This document shows positions 1 to 5,748 of a stretch of 5,748 bases of DNA, one piece after another. The position numbers and the translations under genes are program-made. The notes under the pieces were generated by a model. It did not search any database. It had not been told where the DNA came from and was given only the letters and a program-made list of their open reading frames with translations. Position 1 is the first letter of the stretch. The number at the start of each line of letters is the position of its first letter. Origin of the DNA: an uncultured Porphyromonas sp. (GTDB lineage: Bacteria > Bacteroidota > Bacteroidia > Bacteroidales > Porphyromonadaceae); NCBI GenBank assembly GCA_945875135.1, contig CAMCJO010000152.1, positions 1 through 5,748 of the forward strand. Reading direction: 5' to 3'.

Positions 1-1295
1 GAGCCTCCCACATCACGACCTTTGATGCGATGCCTTGCATTGGATGCTCTATAGAAGACTTAGATACTTCTCTTTTTAAGCAACAATATCTACCTAAAGC
101 ATACCCCGAAGATGTATTGAAGGAAGACGGCCGAAGCGTAGAAGCACAGATGCAATCGTTAGGTTTCTTTGATATGCGCTACAACTGTCCCACATATGCA
201 GGTATTATCTTCTTTGGAAAAAATGTAGAGCGACACCTCCCTGGAGCTTATATACAATATGTACGCTTTGGAGGGCAGAGTCGATCTGCTGAGGTCAGAA
301 GCGAATACAAGTTTTTTGGGAGCCTCTGTAAGATGCTTAGCCAGCTAGACACCTTTGTGGATACAACAATTGTCAATCGTCGTCCCATACCTGTTAGCAC
401 TTTAAGGGAGGAGACGATCATAGACTACCCACACTGGGCTATGCGAGAGTTACTGATGAATGCCGTGTGCCATAGAGACTATGAGGGTAATGGACCGATA
501 CAATTCTATCAATATGACAATCGCATAGAGATCATCAATCCTGGAGGGCTATATGGAAAAGCCACAAAGGAAAACTTTCCTACGGTCAATGACTATCGCA
601 ACCCTATCATAGCCGAGGGAATGAAAGTTCTCGGATTTGTAAACCGCTTTAGTAGAGGGGTATTTCGTGTAGAAGAGGAGCTTAAAGAAAATGGAAATGG
701 TACTCCTAACTTCCAACTAAACCTTGGGACAGCTTTTCTTGTTTCCGTTGCCCTATCAGAATCTGCTCTCAAATACTATCCGATAGAAGAAGTAACGAAA
801 AGCGCAACTAAGGAAAAGAATAAAGCGAGTGAAGGTAAGGAAAAGGATAAACCTCTAAACACCACACAGACAGCGTCTAGCACCCAAGCGAAAACTAAGG
901 GAAAGAACAAAGTAAGCGCAACTAAGGAAAAGAATAAAGTAGGCCTACATAAGGAAAAGAACAAAGTAAGCGTAACTAAGGAAAAGAACAAAGCAAGCGA
1001 AGGTAAGGAAAAGAATAAAGCGGGCGAAGGTAAGGAAAAGAATAAAGCGGGCGAAAGTAAGGAAAAGGAAAAGGGAGGTAGCCGTAAGGAAAAGGCGAAC
1101 CAGCTAGAGGAGGCTATCATCCGCATTATATCTTCAGACTCTAGAGCCACCTATGCACAGCTAGCCAAGCAGCTAGAATTCAGCGAATCCTCTATTTACA
1201 GTGCTATCCGTCATCTCAAGAGCATCGGGCGGTTGCGCAGAGAGGGTGGTCGCAAGCTAGGACGTTGGATTGTAATCAACCCCGACACAAAATGA
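1..1295 (+). CDS. Schlafen/AlbA_2-family ATP-binding protein, 5'-truncated by window edge
   Basis: The reading frame is open to the window edge (first full codon at 3), and the residues before the ATG at 30 (ASHITTFDA) look like the continuous protein. That ATG is therefore probably internal, and the N-terminal AlbA_2/Schlafen domain lies upstream. Counting from the ATG, a GHKL-like ATPase region of the HATPase_c_4 type spans about residues 130-215: RELLMNAVCHRDY (139-151, N-box style), IEIINPGGLYG (167-176), and NPIIAEGMKVLGF followed by RFSRG (191-210). Residues 261-355 form a lysine-rich, probably disordered linker of KEKNK repeats. Residues about 358-417 resemble a winged helix (TYAQLAKQLEFSESSIYSAI, then a basic GGRKLGRW wing). 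Relatives are often annotated as DNA-binding or RecG-like proteins and are known from type I R-M loci. The stop overlaps the hsdS start. GC is lower than in hsdR. The family call is fairly firm; biochemical activity and target are unknown. Confidence 0.85.
   Translation, partial: ASHITTFDAMPCIGCSIEDLDTSLFKQQYLPKAYPEDVLKEDGRSVEAQMQSLGFFDMRYNCPTYAGIIFFGKNVERHLPGAYIQYVRFGGQSRSAEVRSEYKFFGSLCKMLSQLDTFVDTTIVNRRPIPVSTLREETIIDYPHWAMRELLMNAVCHRDYEGNGPIQFYQYDNRIEIINPGGLYGKATKENFPTVNDYRNPIIAEGMKVLGFVNRFSRGVFRVEEELKENGNGTPNFQLNLGTAFLVSVALSESALKYYPIEEVTKSATKEKNKASEGKEKDKPLNTTQTASSTQAKTKGKNKVSATKEKNKVGLHKEKNKVSVTKEKNKASEGKEKNKAGEGKEKNKAGESKEKEKGGSRKEKANQLEEAIIRIISSDSRATYAQLAKQLEFSESSIYSAIRHLKSIGRLRREGGRKLGRWIVINPDTK
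897..1094 (+). repeat. 27-base in-frame tandem repeats encoding KEKNK nonapeptides
   Basis: Seven consecutive 27-base units start at 897, 924, 951, 978, 1005, 1032 and 1059, with a partial eighth at 1086. They encode KGKNKVSAT, KEKNKVGLH, KEKNKVSVT, KEKNKASEG, KEKNKAGEG, KEKNKAGES, KEKEKGGSR and KEKANQ. Two earlier units sit at 810 (KEKNKASEG) and 837 (KEKDKPLNT), separated from the main array by a Thr/Ser/Gln-rich stretch. The fourth to sixth units are most alike, as expected from recent duplication. Gain or loss of a unit would keep the frame. The array lies between the ATPase-like region and the winged helix, so it probably acts as a variable-length basic linker. Confidence 0.93.
1292..1295 (+). 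promoter_or_regulatory. ATGA stop-start overlap coupling the Schlafen-like gene to hsdS
   Basis: The hsdS ATG (1292-1294) overlaps the TGA stop (1293-1295) of the upstream gene. No clear Shine-Dalgarno sequence precedes it; the bases just upstream are A/C-rich. Ribosomes ending the first protein would be well placed to restart on hsdS, so the two products are probably made in linked amounts. An in-frame TTG at 1265 could extend HsdS by nine residues (MDCNQPRHK if used as a start), but those residues do not resemble HsdS and merely overlap the winged-helix end of the upstream protein. Confidence 0.8.
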
Positions 1296-2617
1296 AGCGA
1301 TACGACACATACACCGAGAGCGGTATCTCTTGGATAGGTAAGATACCTAGCCACTGGGAGATGAGGAGCTTGAAAAGTTTGCTCTCGACAAACTATTCAG
1401 GAGAGTGGGGAAATGAGCCAACACCAGATAATGCTTATGTTTGCGTTAGGGTAGCAGACTTTAATTTCAATTCCAATGTCGTGGAGTTTATAGATCTTCC
1501 CACGCACAGATCCTATTCAACGAAGGACATTCAAAAGAAACAGCTCCAAAACAGCGACATACTGCTTGAAAAATCTGGCGGAGGAGACAAGACCCCCGTT
1601 GGACGTGTAGTACTTTGGAGCAAGGGCGAAGAAGCATCACCTTTTATGTGTGCTAACTTTATTCAAGTCTTGCGTCCTAAAACCAATGAAGTCTCTTCTA
1701 AATACTTGTTACTCCTGTTGTCTACGCTACATATCAAAGACGGCATTAGACTTTTCATTAGACAAACGACAGGGATACAAAACTTGACTCTTAGATCTTA
1801 CCTAGCACAAAGCTTATACCTGCCACCGCAGGAGGAGCAGGAGGCGATTGTGGCGTACCTAGACGAGAAGTGCGCGCAGATAGACCGCTATGTGACTTCG
1901 CTGGAGGAGCGTATAGAGCGTCTTGGCGAACTGCGACAAGCCCTCATCGCTGAGGCTGTGACACGTGGCATCAATCCCCAGGCACCCCTCCGCCCCTCCG
2001 GCATCCCTTGGCTCGGCGAAACACCTCAGCACTGGGAAATGAGGAAGCTAAGACAGTTGATAGAGTTGTTTTCAGACAAAGGACATCCGAATGAGCAGTT
2101 GCTGTCTGTCGTTAGAGAGCTTGGGGTAGTTGTTCGAAATGTTGACTCTAAGGAAGAAAATCACAACTATATTCCAGATGATCTAAGTGGATACAAGCGA
2201 ATCCGAAAAGGCGACTTCGCTATCAATAAGATGAAAGCTTGGCAAGGCTCTTATGCGGTGTCCGGACATCAAGGCATCGTAAGCCCAGCTTATTATACAT
2301 GTCACTTAAGGCTCAAAAACAAAGAGTTTTTCAACATGGCTATCAGATCACAGGCTTATGTTCCCTTCTTTACCCAGAACTCCAAAGGGATACGTGTAGG
2401 GCAGTGGGACTTATCTCCTGTTGGTCTAAAAGAAATCCCATTCTTCCTACCACCGCAGGAGGAGCAAGAGGCGATTGTGGCATACTTGGACGAGAAGACG
2501 ACTCAGATAGATCGTTACACAGGACAGCTTGAGGAGATGATACGGCAGATGCGAGACTTGCGACAGACCATCATCTCGGAGGCGGTCACGGGAAAGATTT
2601 GCGTACTACCTAACTAG
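1292..2617 (+). CDS. hsdS: Type I restriction-modification DNA specificity subunit HsdS
   Basis: This 441-residue protein has the standard two-half HsdS layout and a normal family length. TRD1 covers about residues 10-176, opening with SGISWIGKIPSHWEMR. The first conserved helical region is about 177-228 (LPPQEEQEAIVAYLDEK, then a long amphipathic helix ending in LRQALIAEAVTRGI). TRD2 covers about 236-385, opening with SGIPWLGETPQHWEMR. The second conserved region is about 386-435, starting with the same 17 residues and ending LRQTIISEAVTGK. Each TRD reads one half of a split DNA target, and the paired helices act as the spacer ruler and dock two HsdM subunits. The two TRDs share little beyond their opening motif, so an asymmetric target is likely; its sequence cannot be read from this. 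Start chosen at the ATGA overlap. TRD segments are AT-richer than the conserved regions, suggesting exchange of TRDs. Confidence 0.96.
   Translation: MKRYDTYTESGISWIGKIPSHWEMRSLKSLLSTNYSGEWGNEPTPDNAYVCVRVADFNFNSNVVEFIDLPTHRSYSTKDIQKKQLQNSDILLEKSGGGDKTPVGRVVLWSKGEEASPFMCANFIQVLRPKTNEVSSKYLLLLLSTLHIKDGIRLFIRQTTGIQNLTLRSYLAQSLYLPPQEEQEAIVAYLDEKCAQIDRYVTSLEERIERLGELRQALIAEAVTRGINPQAPLRPSGIPWLGETPQHWEMRKLRQLIELFSDKGHPNEQLLSVVRELGVVVRNVDSKEENHNYIPDDLSGYKRIRKGDFAINKMKAWQGSYAVSGHQGIVSPAYYTCHLRLKNKEFFNMAIRSQAYVPFFTQNSKGIRVGQWDLSPVGLKEIPFFLPPQEEQEAIVAYLDEKTTQIDRYTGQLEEMIRQMRDLRQTIISEAVTGKICVLPN
1319..1366 (+). repeat. Start-of-TRD repeat, copy 1 (in hsdS)
   Basis: Encodes SGISWIGKIPSHWEMR. It pairs with 1997-2044, which encodes SGIPWLGETPQHWEMR; 11 of 16 residues match. 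It marks the start of the first half of HsdS and reflects the internal duplication typical of this subunit. Confidence 0.8.
1819..1870 (+). repeat. Conserved-region direct repeat, copy 1 (in hsdS)
   Basis: These 52 bases match 2446-2497 at 47 positions. All five differences are silent, so both copies encode LPPQEEQEAIVAYLDEK. The longest identical run is 17 bases. The copy sits at the junction between TRD1 and the first helical region and is a plausible crossover site. Confidence 0.9.
1997..2044 (+). repeat. Start-of-TRD repeat, copy 2 (in hsdS)
   Basis: Second copy of the half-protein opening motif (SGIPWLGETPQHWEMR), 678 bases after copy 1 at 1319. It marks the start of TRD2. It is more diverged in DNA than the conserved-region repeats. 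Confidence 0.8.
2446..2497 (+). repeat. Conserved-region direct repeat, copy 2 (in hsdS)
   Basis: Second copy of the 52-base repeat, 627 bases after the first at 1819, with five silent differences. It begins the C-terminal helical region right after TRD2. Recombination between the copies would delete or swap an entire TRD while keeping the frame (627 is a multiple of 3). Confidence 0.9.
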
Positions 2618-2627
2618 ACAAACAGCC

Positions 2628-2631
2628 AGGA
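2628..2631 (+). promoter_or_regulatory. Weak Shine-Dalgarno-like AGGA before hsdR
   Basis: AGGA lies 5 bases before the hsdR ATG in the 19-base gap after the hsdS stop. It is short and only weakly supports initiation there. The gap is too small for a convincing independent promoter, so hsdR is probably read from the same transcript as hsdS. Confidence 0.4.
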
Positions 2632-2636
2632 CAGTT

Positions 2637-5618
2637 ATGAAGCCTATTATAAAGGAGACTGACATCGAGCAACTCATCGTACAGCACCTCACGACGGTAC
2701 ATCACTACGACCAGGGCGTGAGCCAGGACTATGACAAGGAGTATGGAGTAGACGTGGGGCGGCTGGAGGCTTTCCTGAGAAGGACTCAGGGCAAGATGGT
2801 AGACAAGTCCAGGATATTTGAGACGGAGGGACAAAGAGCTAAGTTCCTCAGCCGTCTGCGTAGCGAGATCACCTCTCGTGGCGTGGTCGACGTGCTACGC
2901 AAGGGCCTCAAACATCTGAGCGACACCTTCTACCTATACGAGAGTCTCCCCTCACAAGGGACTCCCGAGGAGCAGCTTCGCTATGAGGCAAATAGCTTTA
3001 CGGTCATTCGCCAGCTACACTACAGCAAGAAAGATGCATCCTGCTCCATAGACCTGGTGATCTGCATCAATGGCTTGCCGGTCCTGACGATAGAGCTGAA
3101 GAATCGCTCCACGGGTCAGAATGTGCACAATGCAATAGCTCAATATAGGGGTACCCGCACTCCTGACGAGCTACTCTTCCGCCCGAAGCGCTGTGCGGTA
3201 CACCTGGCGGTAGACGATGAGGAGGTCTATATGTGTACGCAACTATGCGGGTATAAGAGCTGGTTCCTCCCCTTCAACAAGGGTAAGGATGGCGGTGCTG
3301 GCAACCCGATCAATCCTGACGGCTTACGCACGGCTTATCTATGGGAGGATATCCTCTCACGAGAGAGTCTGAGCGACATACTGGAGCACTATGCTCAGGT
3401 GGTGACAACGAAGGACAAGGATACAGGAGATCTCAAGGAGATCAATATATGGCCACGCTGGCATCAGCTAGAGGTGGTGCGTAACCTGCTCCAAGACACC
3501 GCCAGGCACCCAATCGGTCAGCGCTATCTCATACAGCACTCGGCGGGCTCGGGCAAGTCCAACAGTATCACCTGGCTTGCCTATCAGCTGGTAGGATTGA
3601 AGAACGAAAGCGGGGCTCTCTTCGACAGTGTGATCATCGTGACTGATCGGCGCAATCTAGACTCGCAGATAAAAGAAAACATGTCGGCCTTCCAGCAGCG
3701 CAACGATCTCATTGAGTGGTCAGACAAGAGCAGTACGCTCTTGAAGCTACTACAAGCGGGTAAGCAGATCGTGATCACGACGATACAGAAGTTTCCCTAC
3801 ATCTTAAACTCTATCGGTAGCCAGCTGAGTGGTCGACGCTTTGCGCTCATCATAGACGAGGCGCACTCGAGTCAGAGTGGCAAGTTGAGCACCTCTGCTA
3901 ATCAAGTAATCAGTGGAAGCAAAGCCTTAGCAGAGGCGGAGGTCTGGGACGAGGAAGATGAGGTGAATCGCCTGATCAGACAGCACATGGAGGGGCGACG
4001 CATGGCTGGCAATGCCAACTTCTACGCCTTTACAGCTACACCGAAGCCGAAGACGCTGGAGACCTTTGGCACGCCCTTCGACCGTCCTGACGGAGAGGTG
4101 GGGCATCGCCCCTATCATATCTACTCGATGCGCCAAGCTATCGAGGAGGGGTTCATACTAGATGTCCTCAAACACTACATGGTCTACGATAGCTACTATC
4201 AGATCCGCAAGGTGGTGGCTGATGATCCTAAGTATGACAGCGAAGAAGCGATGCGTAAGCTACGGCACTATGTGGAGCGTCAGCCCGAGACGATCGCTCA
4301 GAAGGCGCAGGTGATCGTGGATCACTACTGCAGCCGCATAGCAACGAAGATCGGAGGCGAGGCGCGCTGTATGCTCTGCGCAGCAAGCATCGAGCGGGCT
4401 ATAGACTACTACTATGAGGTGCGCCGACTGCTCAAGGAGCGGGGGGGTAAGTACCGAGCTGTAATCGCCTTCAGCGGGGAGGTGACCTATAAGGGCGAGC
4501 GGGTGACTGAGGCCAAGATCAATGGCTTCCCCTCGTCTCAGATCGAGGAGAAGTTTAGGAAGGGCAACTACCGCTTTCTGGTCGTAGCAGATAAGTTTCA
4601 GACAGGCTACGATGAGCCTCTGCTCCACACGATGTATGTCGACAAGCCACTCGCAGGGGTGCAGATGGTACAGACGCTCTCACGGCTCAACCGCACCTGT
4701 CCAAATAAGAGCGACACCTGTGTCATAGACTTTGTCAATAGCTATGAGGATGTGGAGAAAGCGTTTAGACCCTTTTATCAGACTACGATCCTAAGCCGTG
4801 AGACCGACCCCAATCGACTCAACGACCTACTCTATAAGATAGCGGGCTATCACCTCTATACAGAGGCAGAGCTGGATGACTTCAGCAAGCTCTACTGGCT
4901 TAGTCATCCCGATAAGGATCGCACCGTGCCAGTGCCAGACACGATAAAGGAGCGCTACCTCCTGCTAGAGGAAGAGGAGCAGCTAGAGCTCAAAGGAGCT
5001 ATACAGGAGTTCTTACGTACCTATGTTTTTCTAGCGTCGATAAGCTCCGAGTGTAGTGTCGAGTGGGAGAAGCACTATGCGCTCCTCAAGGCTCTGCTAC
5101 CGCTACTCCCTGGAGGAGCTGGAGAGGACACACTCAAGGGGCTAACGAGGTCTGTATCCCTAGAGACCTACGCGCTACAAAAGCGCGCTGAGCAGACGAT
5201 CCGGTTGGAGCCTACGGACTATGAGGTAGCTCCTCTCTCGGAGGCTCCTACCGCAGTTGTGGCTGAGGCGAACATGCAGTATCTAAGTCGGATCACGGAA
5301 GAATTCAACGCCCGCTTTGGGGATACCAACTGGCAAGACCCCAAGCAGGCTCGACAGCATGTGGAGCAGATAACTGAGGAGGTGAAAACGGATCCCACCA
5401 TAACCAGTGCTGGGCTCAGTGGCGATCCTAAGGAGCTGCAGGGTAAGTGCTATGAGTCTCTTGAGAGGCATATCTTCGATCTAAAGAGTAAAGAAGATGC
5501 CGAGCTGGCAGATGTCTACATGAGTGATGAGACGTTTCAGGCACTCCTCAAGGCTTTTATCCTGGATCAGGTACGTCGTACTGTGAGACAAACCATACAG
5601 GAGAGAGCGACCCTGTGA
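2637..5618 (+). CDS. hsdR: Type I restriction endonuclease subunit R, HsdR
   Basis: This 993-residue protein is full length for HsdR. It is the motor and nuclease subunit that joins HsdM2HsdS, pumps DNA using ATP and cuts it far from unmethylated sites. The N-terminal HSDR_N nuclease shows the PD-(D/E)XK pattern D139...E153-L-K155 (IDLVICINGLPVLTIELKN), followed by AIAQYRGT. The SF2 motor has HSAGSGKS (Walker A, 301-308), VIIVTDRRNLDSQI (332-345), IVITTIQKFP (378-387), DEAH (407-410, motif II), FTATP (465-469, motif III), the motif V region ADKFQTGYDEP (651-661) and QTLSRLNR (679-686, motif VI). About residues 700-993 are mostly helical, as expected for the part that contacts the methylase core. 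No catalytic motif is visibly broken. The ATG at 2637 gives the normal N-terminus, 19 bases after hsdS. GC is higher than in the first gene. Function would require an HsdM, which is not in the window. Confidence 0.97.
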   Translation: MKPIIKETDIEQLIVQHLTTVHHYDQGVSQDYDKEYGVDVGRLEAFLRRTQGKMVDKSRIFETEGQRAKFLSRLRSEITSRGVVDVLRKGLKHLSDTFYLYESLPSQGTPEEQLRYEANSFTVIRQLHYSKKDASCSIDLVICINGLPVLTIELKNRSTGQNVHNAIAQYRGTRTPDELLFRPKRCAVHLAVDDEEVYMCTQLCGYKSWFLPFNKGKDGGAGNPINPDGLRTAYLWEDILSRESLSDILEHYAQVVTTKDKDTGDLKEINIWPRWHQLEVVRNLLQDTARHPIGQRYLIQHSAGSGKSNSITWLAYQLVGLKNESGALFDSVIIVTDRRNLDSQIKENMSAFQQRNDLIEWSDKSSTLLKLLQAGKQIVITTIQKFPYILNSIGSQLSGRRFALIIDEAHSSQSGKLSTSANQVISGSKALAEAEVWDEEDEVNRLIRQHMEGRRMAGNANFYAFTATPKPKTLETFGTPFDRPDGEVGHRPYHIYSMRQAIEEGFILDVLKHYMVYDSYYQIRKVVADDPKYDSEEAMRKLRHYVERQPETIAQKAQVIVDHYCSRIATKIGGEARCMLCAASIERAIDYYYEVRRLLKERGGKYRAVIAFSGEVTYKGERVTEAKINGFPSSQIEEKFRKGNYRFLVVADKFQTGYDEPLLHTMYVDKPLAGVQMVQTLSRLNRTCPNKSDTCVIDFVNSYEDVEKAFRPFYQTTILSRETDPNRLNDLLYKIAGYHLYTEAELDDFSKLYWLSHPDKDRTVPVPDTIKERYLLLEEEEQLELKGAIQEFLRTYVFLASISSECSVEWEKHYALLKALLPLLPGGAGEDTLKGLTRSVSLETYALQKRAEQTIRLEPTDYEVAPLSEAPTAVVAEANMQYLSRITEEFNARFGDTNWQDPKQARQHVEQITEEVKTDPTITSAGLSGDPKELQGKCYESLERHIFDLKSKEDAELADVYMSDETFQALLKAFILDQVRRTVRQTIQERATL
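4441..4447 (+). repeat. G7 homopolymer inside hsdR
   Basis: Seven consecutive G bases code across residues R602-G604 of HsdR, between helicase motifs III and V. A one-base slip would shift the frame and remove motifs V and VI and the C-terminal region. As read, the tract is in frame and the gene is intact. Confidence 0.6.
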
Positions 5619-5664
5619 GCAGGAGCGGCTAAGCTCGTTAAAATCGTTCGACAACGGACGCCAT

Positions 5665-5686
5665 CTCACTAGGCACTAGTCGTGAG
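5665..5686. repeat. Bulged inverted repeat downstream of hsdR
   Basis: CTCAC-TAG (5665-5672) pairs with CTA (5676-5678) and GTGAG (5682-5686), with a three-base loop and a three-base bulge on the right arm. It makes up to eight pairs. No T-run follows, so a role as an intrinsic terminator is uncertain. Confidence 0.45.
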
Positions 5687-5699
5687 CCCCCACGGGTCG

Positions 5700-5741
5700 C
5701 ACACTCGTGAGATTTGCGGGAGCTCCGACGAGAGAGGTGTG
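5700..5741. repeat. Longer inverted repeat near window end
   Basis: CACAC-TCGT (5700-5708) pairs with ACGA (5728-5731) and GTGTG (5737-5741), leaving a five-base bulge on the right arm and a 19-base loop that contains the palindrome GGAGCTCC. The stem could form on either strand. Function is unknown. Confidence 0.4.
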
Positions 5742-5748
5742 GCGTATG

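Larger units (their letters stand above)
5619..5748. other. Non-coding stretch after hsdR, with hairpins and short repeats
   Basis: No supported gene is seen here. GAGC (5623-5626) and GCTC (5633-5636) could form a four-pair stem with a six-base loop, but no T-run follows, so it is not a convincing terminator. TCGTGAG occurs twice (5680-5686 and 5705-5711), and GGAGCTCC (5719-5726) is a perfect palindrome. An ATG forms the last three bases of the window and could start a further gene, but nothing shown supports this. The density of inverted repeats suggests an intergenic repeat or a structured transcript end. Confidence 0.5.

Noticed and set aside
776..1150. 124-codon minus-strand open frame rich in Leu, Phe and Ser
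   Set aside because: It is the antisense image of the lysine-rich KEKNK repeats (AAG/AAA read backwards gives CTT/TTT). Its apparent membrane-like repeats follow from that and are not independent evidence of a gene.
1265..1291. Nine-codon upstream extension of hsdS from a TTG
   Set aside because: The extra residues do not look like an HsdS N-terminus, and the ATG at 1292 forms a classic ATGA overlap with the upstream stop.
2560..2636. Possible separate promoter for hsdR
   Set aside because: No pair of Bacteroidota-type TTTG and TAnnTTTG elements at suitable spacing was found; short spacing to hsdS favours a shared transcript.
2610..2834. 74-codon minus-strand frame across the hsdS-hsdR junction
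   Set aside because: It runs through the well-supported N-terminus of HsdR and has no recognisable domain, so it could not be supported as a gene.
4260..4628. 122-codon minus-strand open frame inside hsdR
   Set aside because: It overlaps the conserved helicase region of hsdR, resembles no known family and has no separate start signal; it is best explained as a shadow of the coding strand.
5638..5748. Minus-strand frame open from the window end to a stop at 5638-5640
   Set aside because: About 36 codons of low-complexity, Arg/Ser-rich translation with no recognisable motif, in a repeat-rich stretch. It could be the tail of a convergent gene but cannot be supported from this window.

Overview
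The window holds the downstream part of a type I restriction-modification (R-M) locus, read entirely on the + strand. The order is a Schlafen/AlbA_2-type ATPase-like gene (5' end cut by the window edge), hsdS (specificity subunit), hsdR (restriction-translocation subunit), then about 130 bases of non-coding, hairpin-rich sequence. No hsdM (methyltransferase) gene is present. An active system would need one, most likely just upstream of position 1.

Region by region: 1-1295 encodes the C-terminal part of a Schlafen-like protein with a GHKL-type ATPase fold, a lysine-rich linker built of 9-residue (27-base) tandem repeats, and a C-terminal winged helix. Its stop codon overlaps the hsdS start in an ATGA, so the two genes are probably translationally coupled. 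1292-2617 is hsdS, with two target recognition domains (TRDs) and two nearly identical conserved helical regions. After a 19-base gap, 2637-5618 is a full-length hsdR with an N-terminal PD-(D/E)XK nuclease and a complete-looking SF2 translocase motor. 5619-5748 has no supported gene.

How the parts would work together, from knowledge of the families: HsdS with HsdM reads a bipartite DNA site and methylates it. HsdR joins that complex, translocates DNA using ATP, and cuts unmethylated invading DNA. The role of the Schlafen-like protein is not known from sequence. Its position inside the operon suggests an accessory, regulatory or second-layer defence function; this is inference.

Organism: probably a member of the Bacteroidota, perhaps near Porphyromonas. 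This is a tentative guess from moderate GC content, weak or absent Shine-Dalgarno sequences at the gene starts and the style of the genes; there is no rRNA or other marker. Base composition is mosaic: hand counts of single 60-base lines give about 37-38% GC inside both TRDs of hsdS, about 43-45% in the Schlafen-like gene, and about 57-60% in the hsdS conserved region and in hsdR. This fits the recombination-driven exchange known for type I specificity genes.
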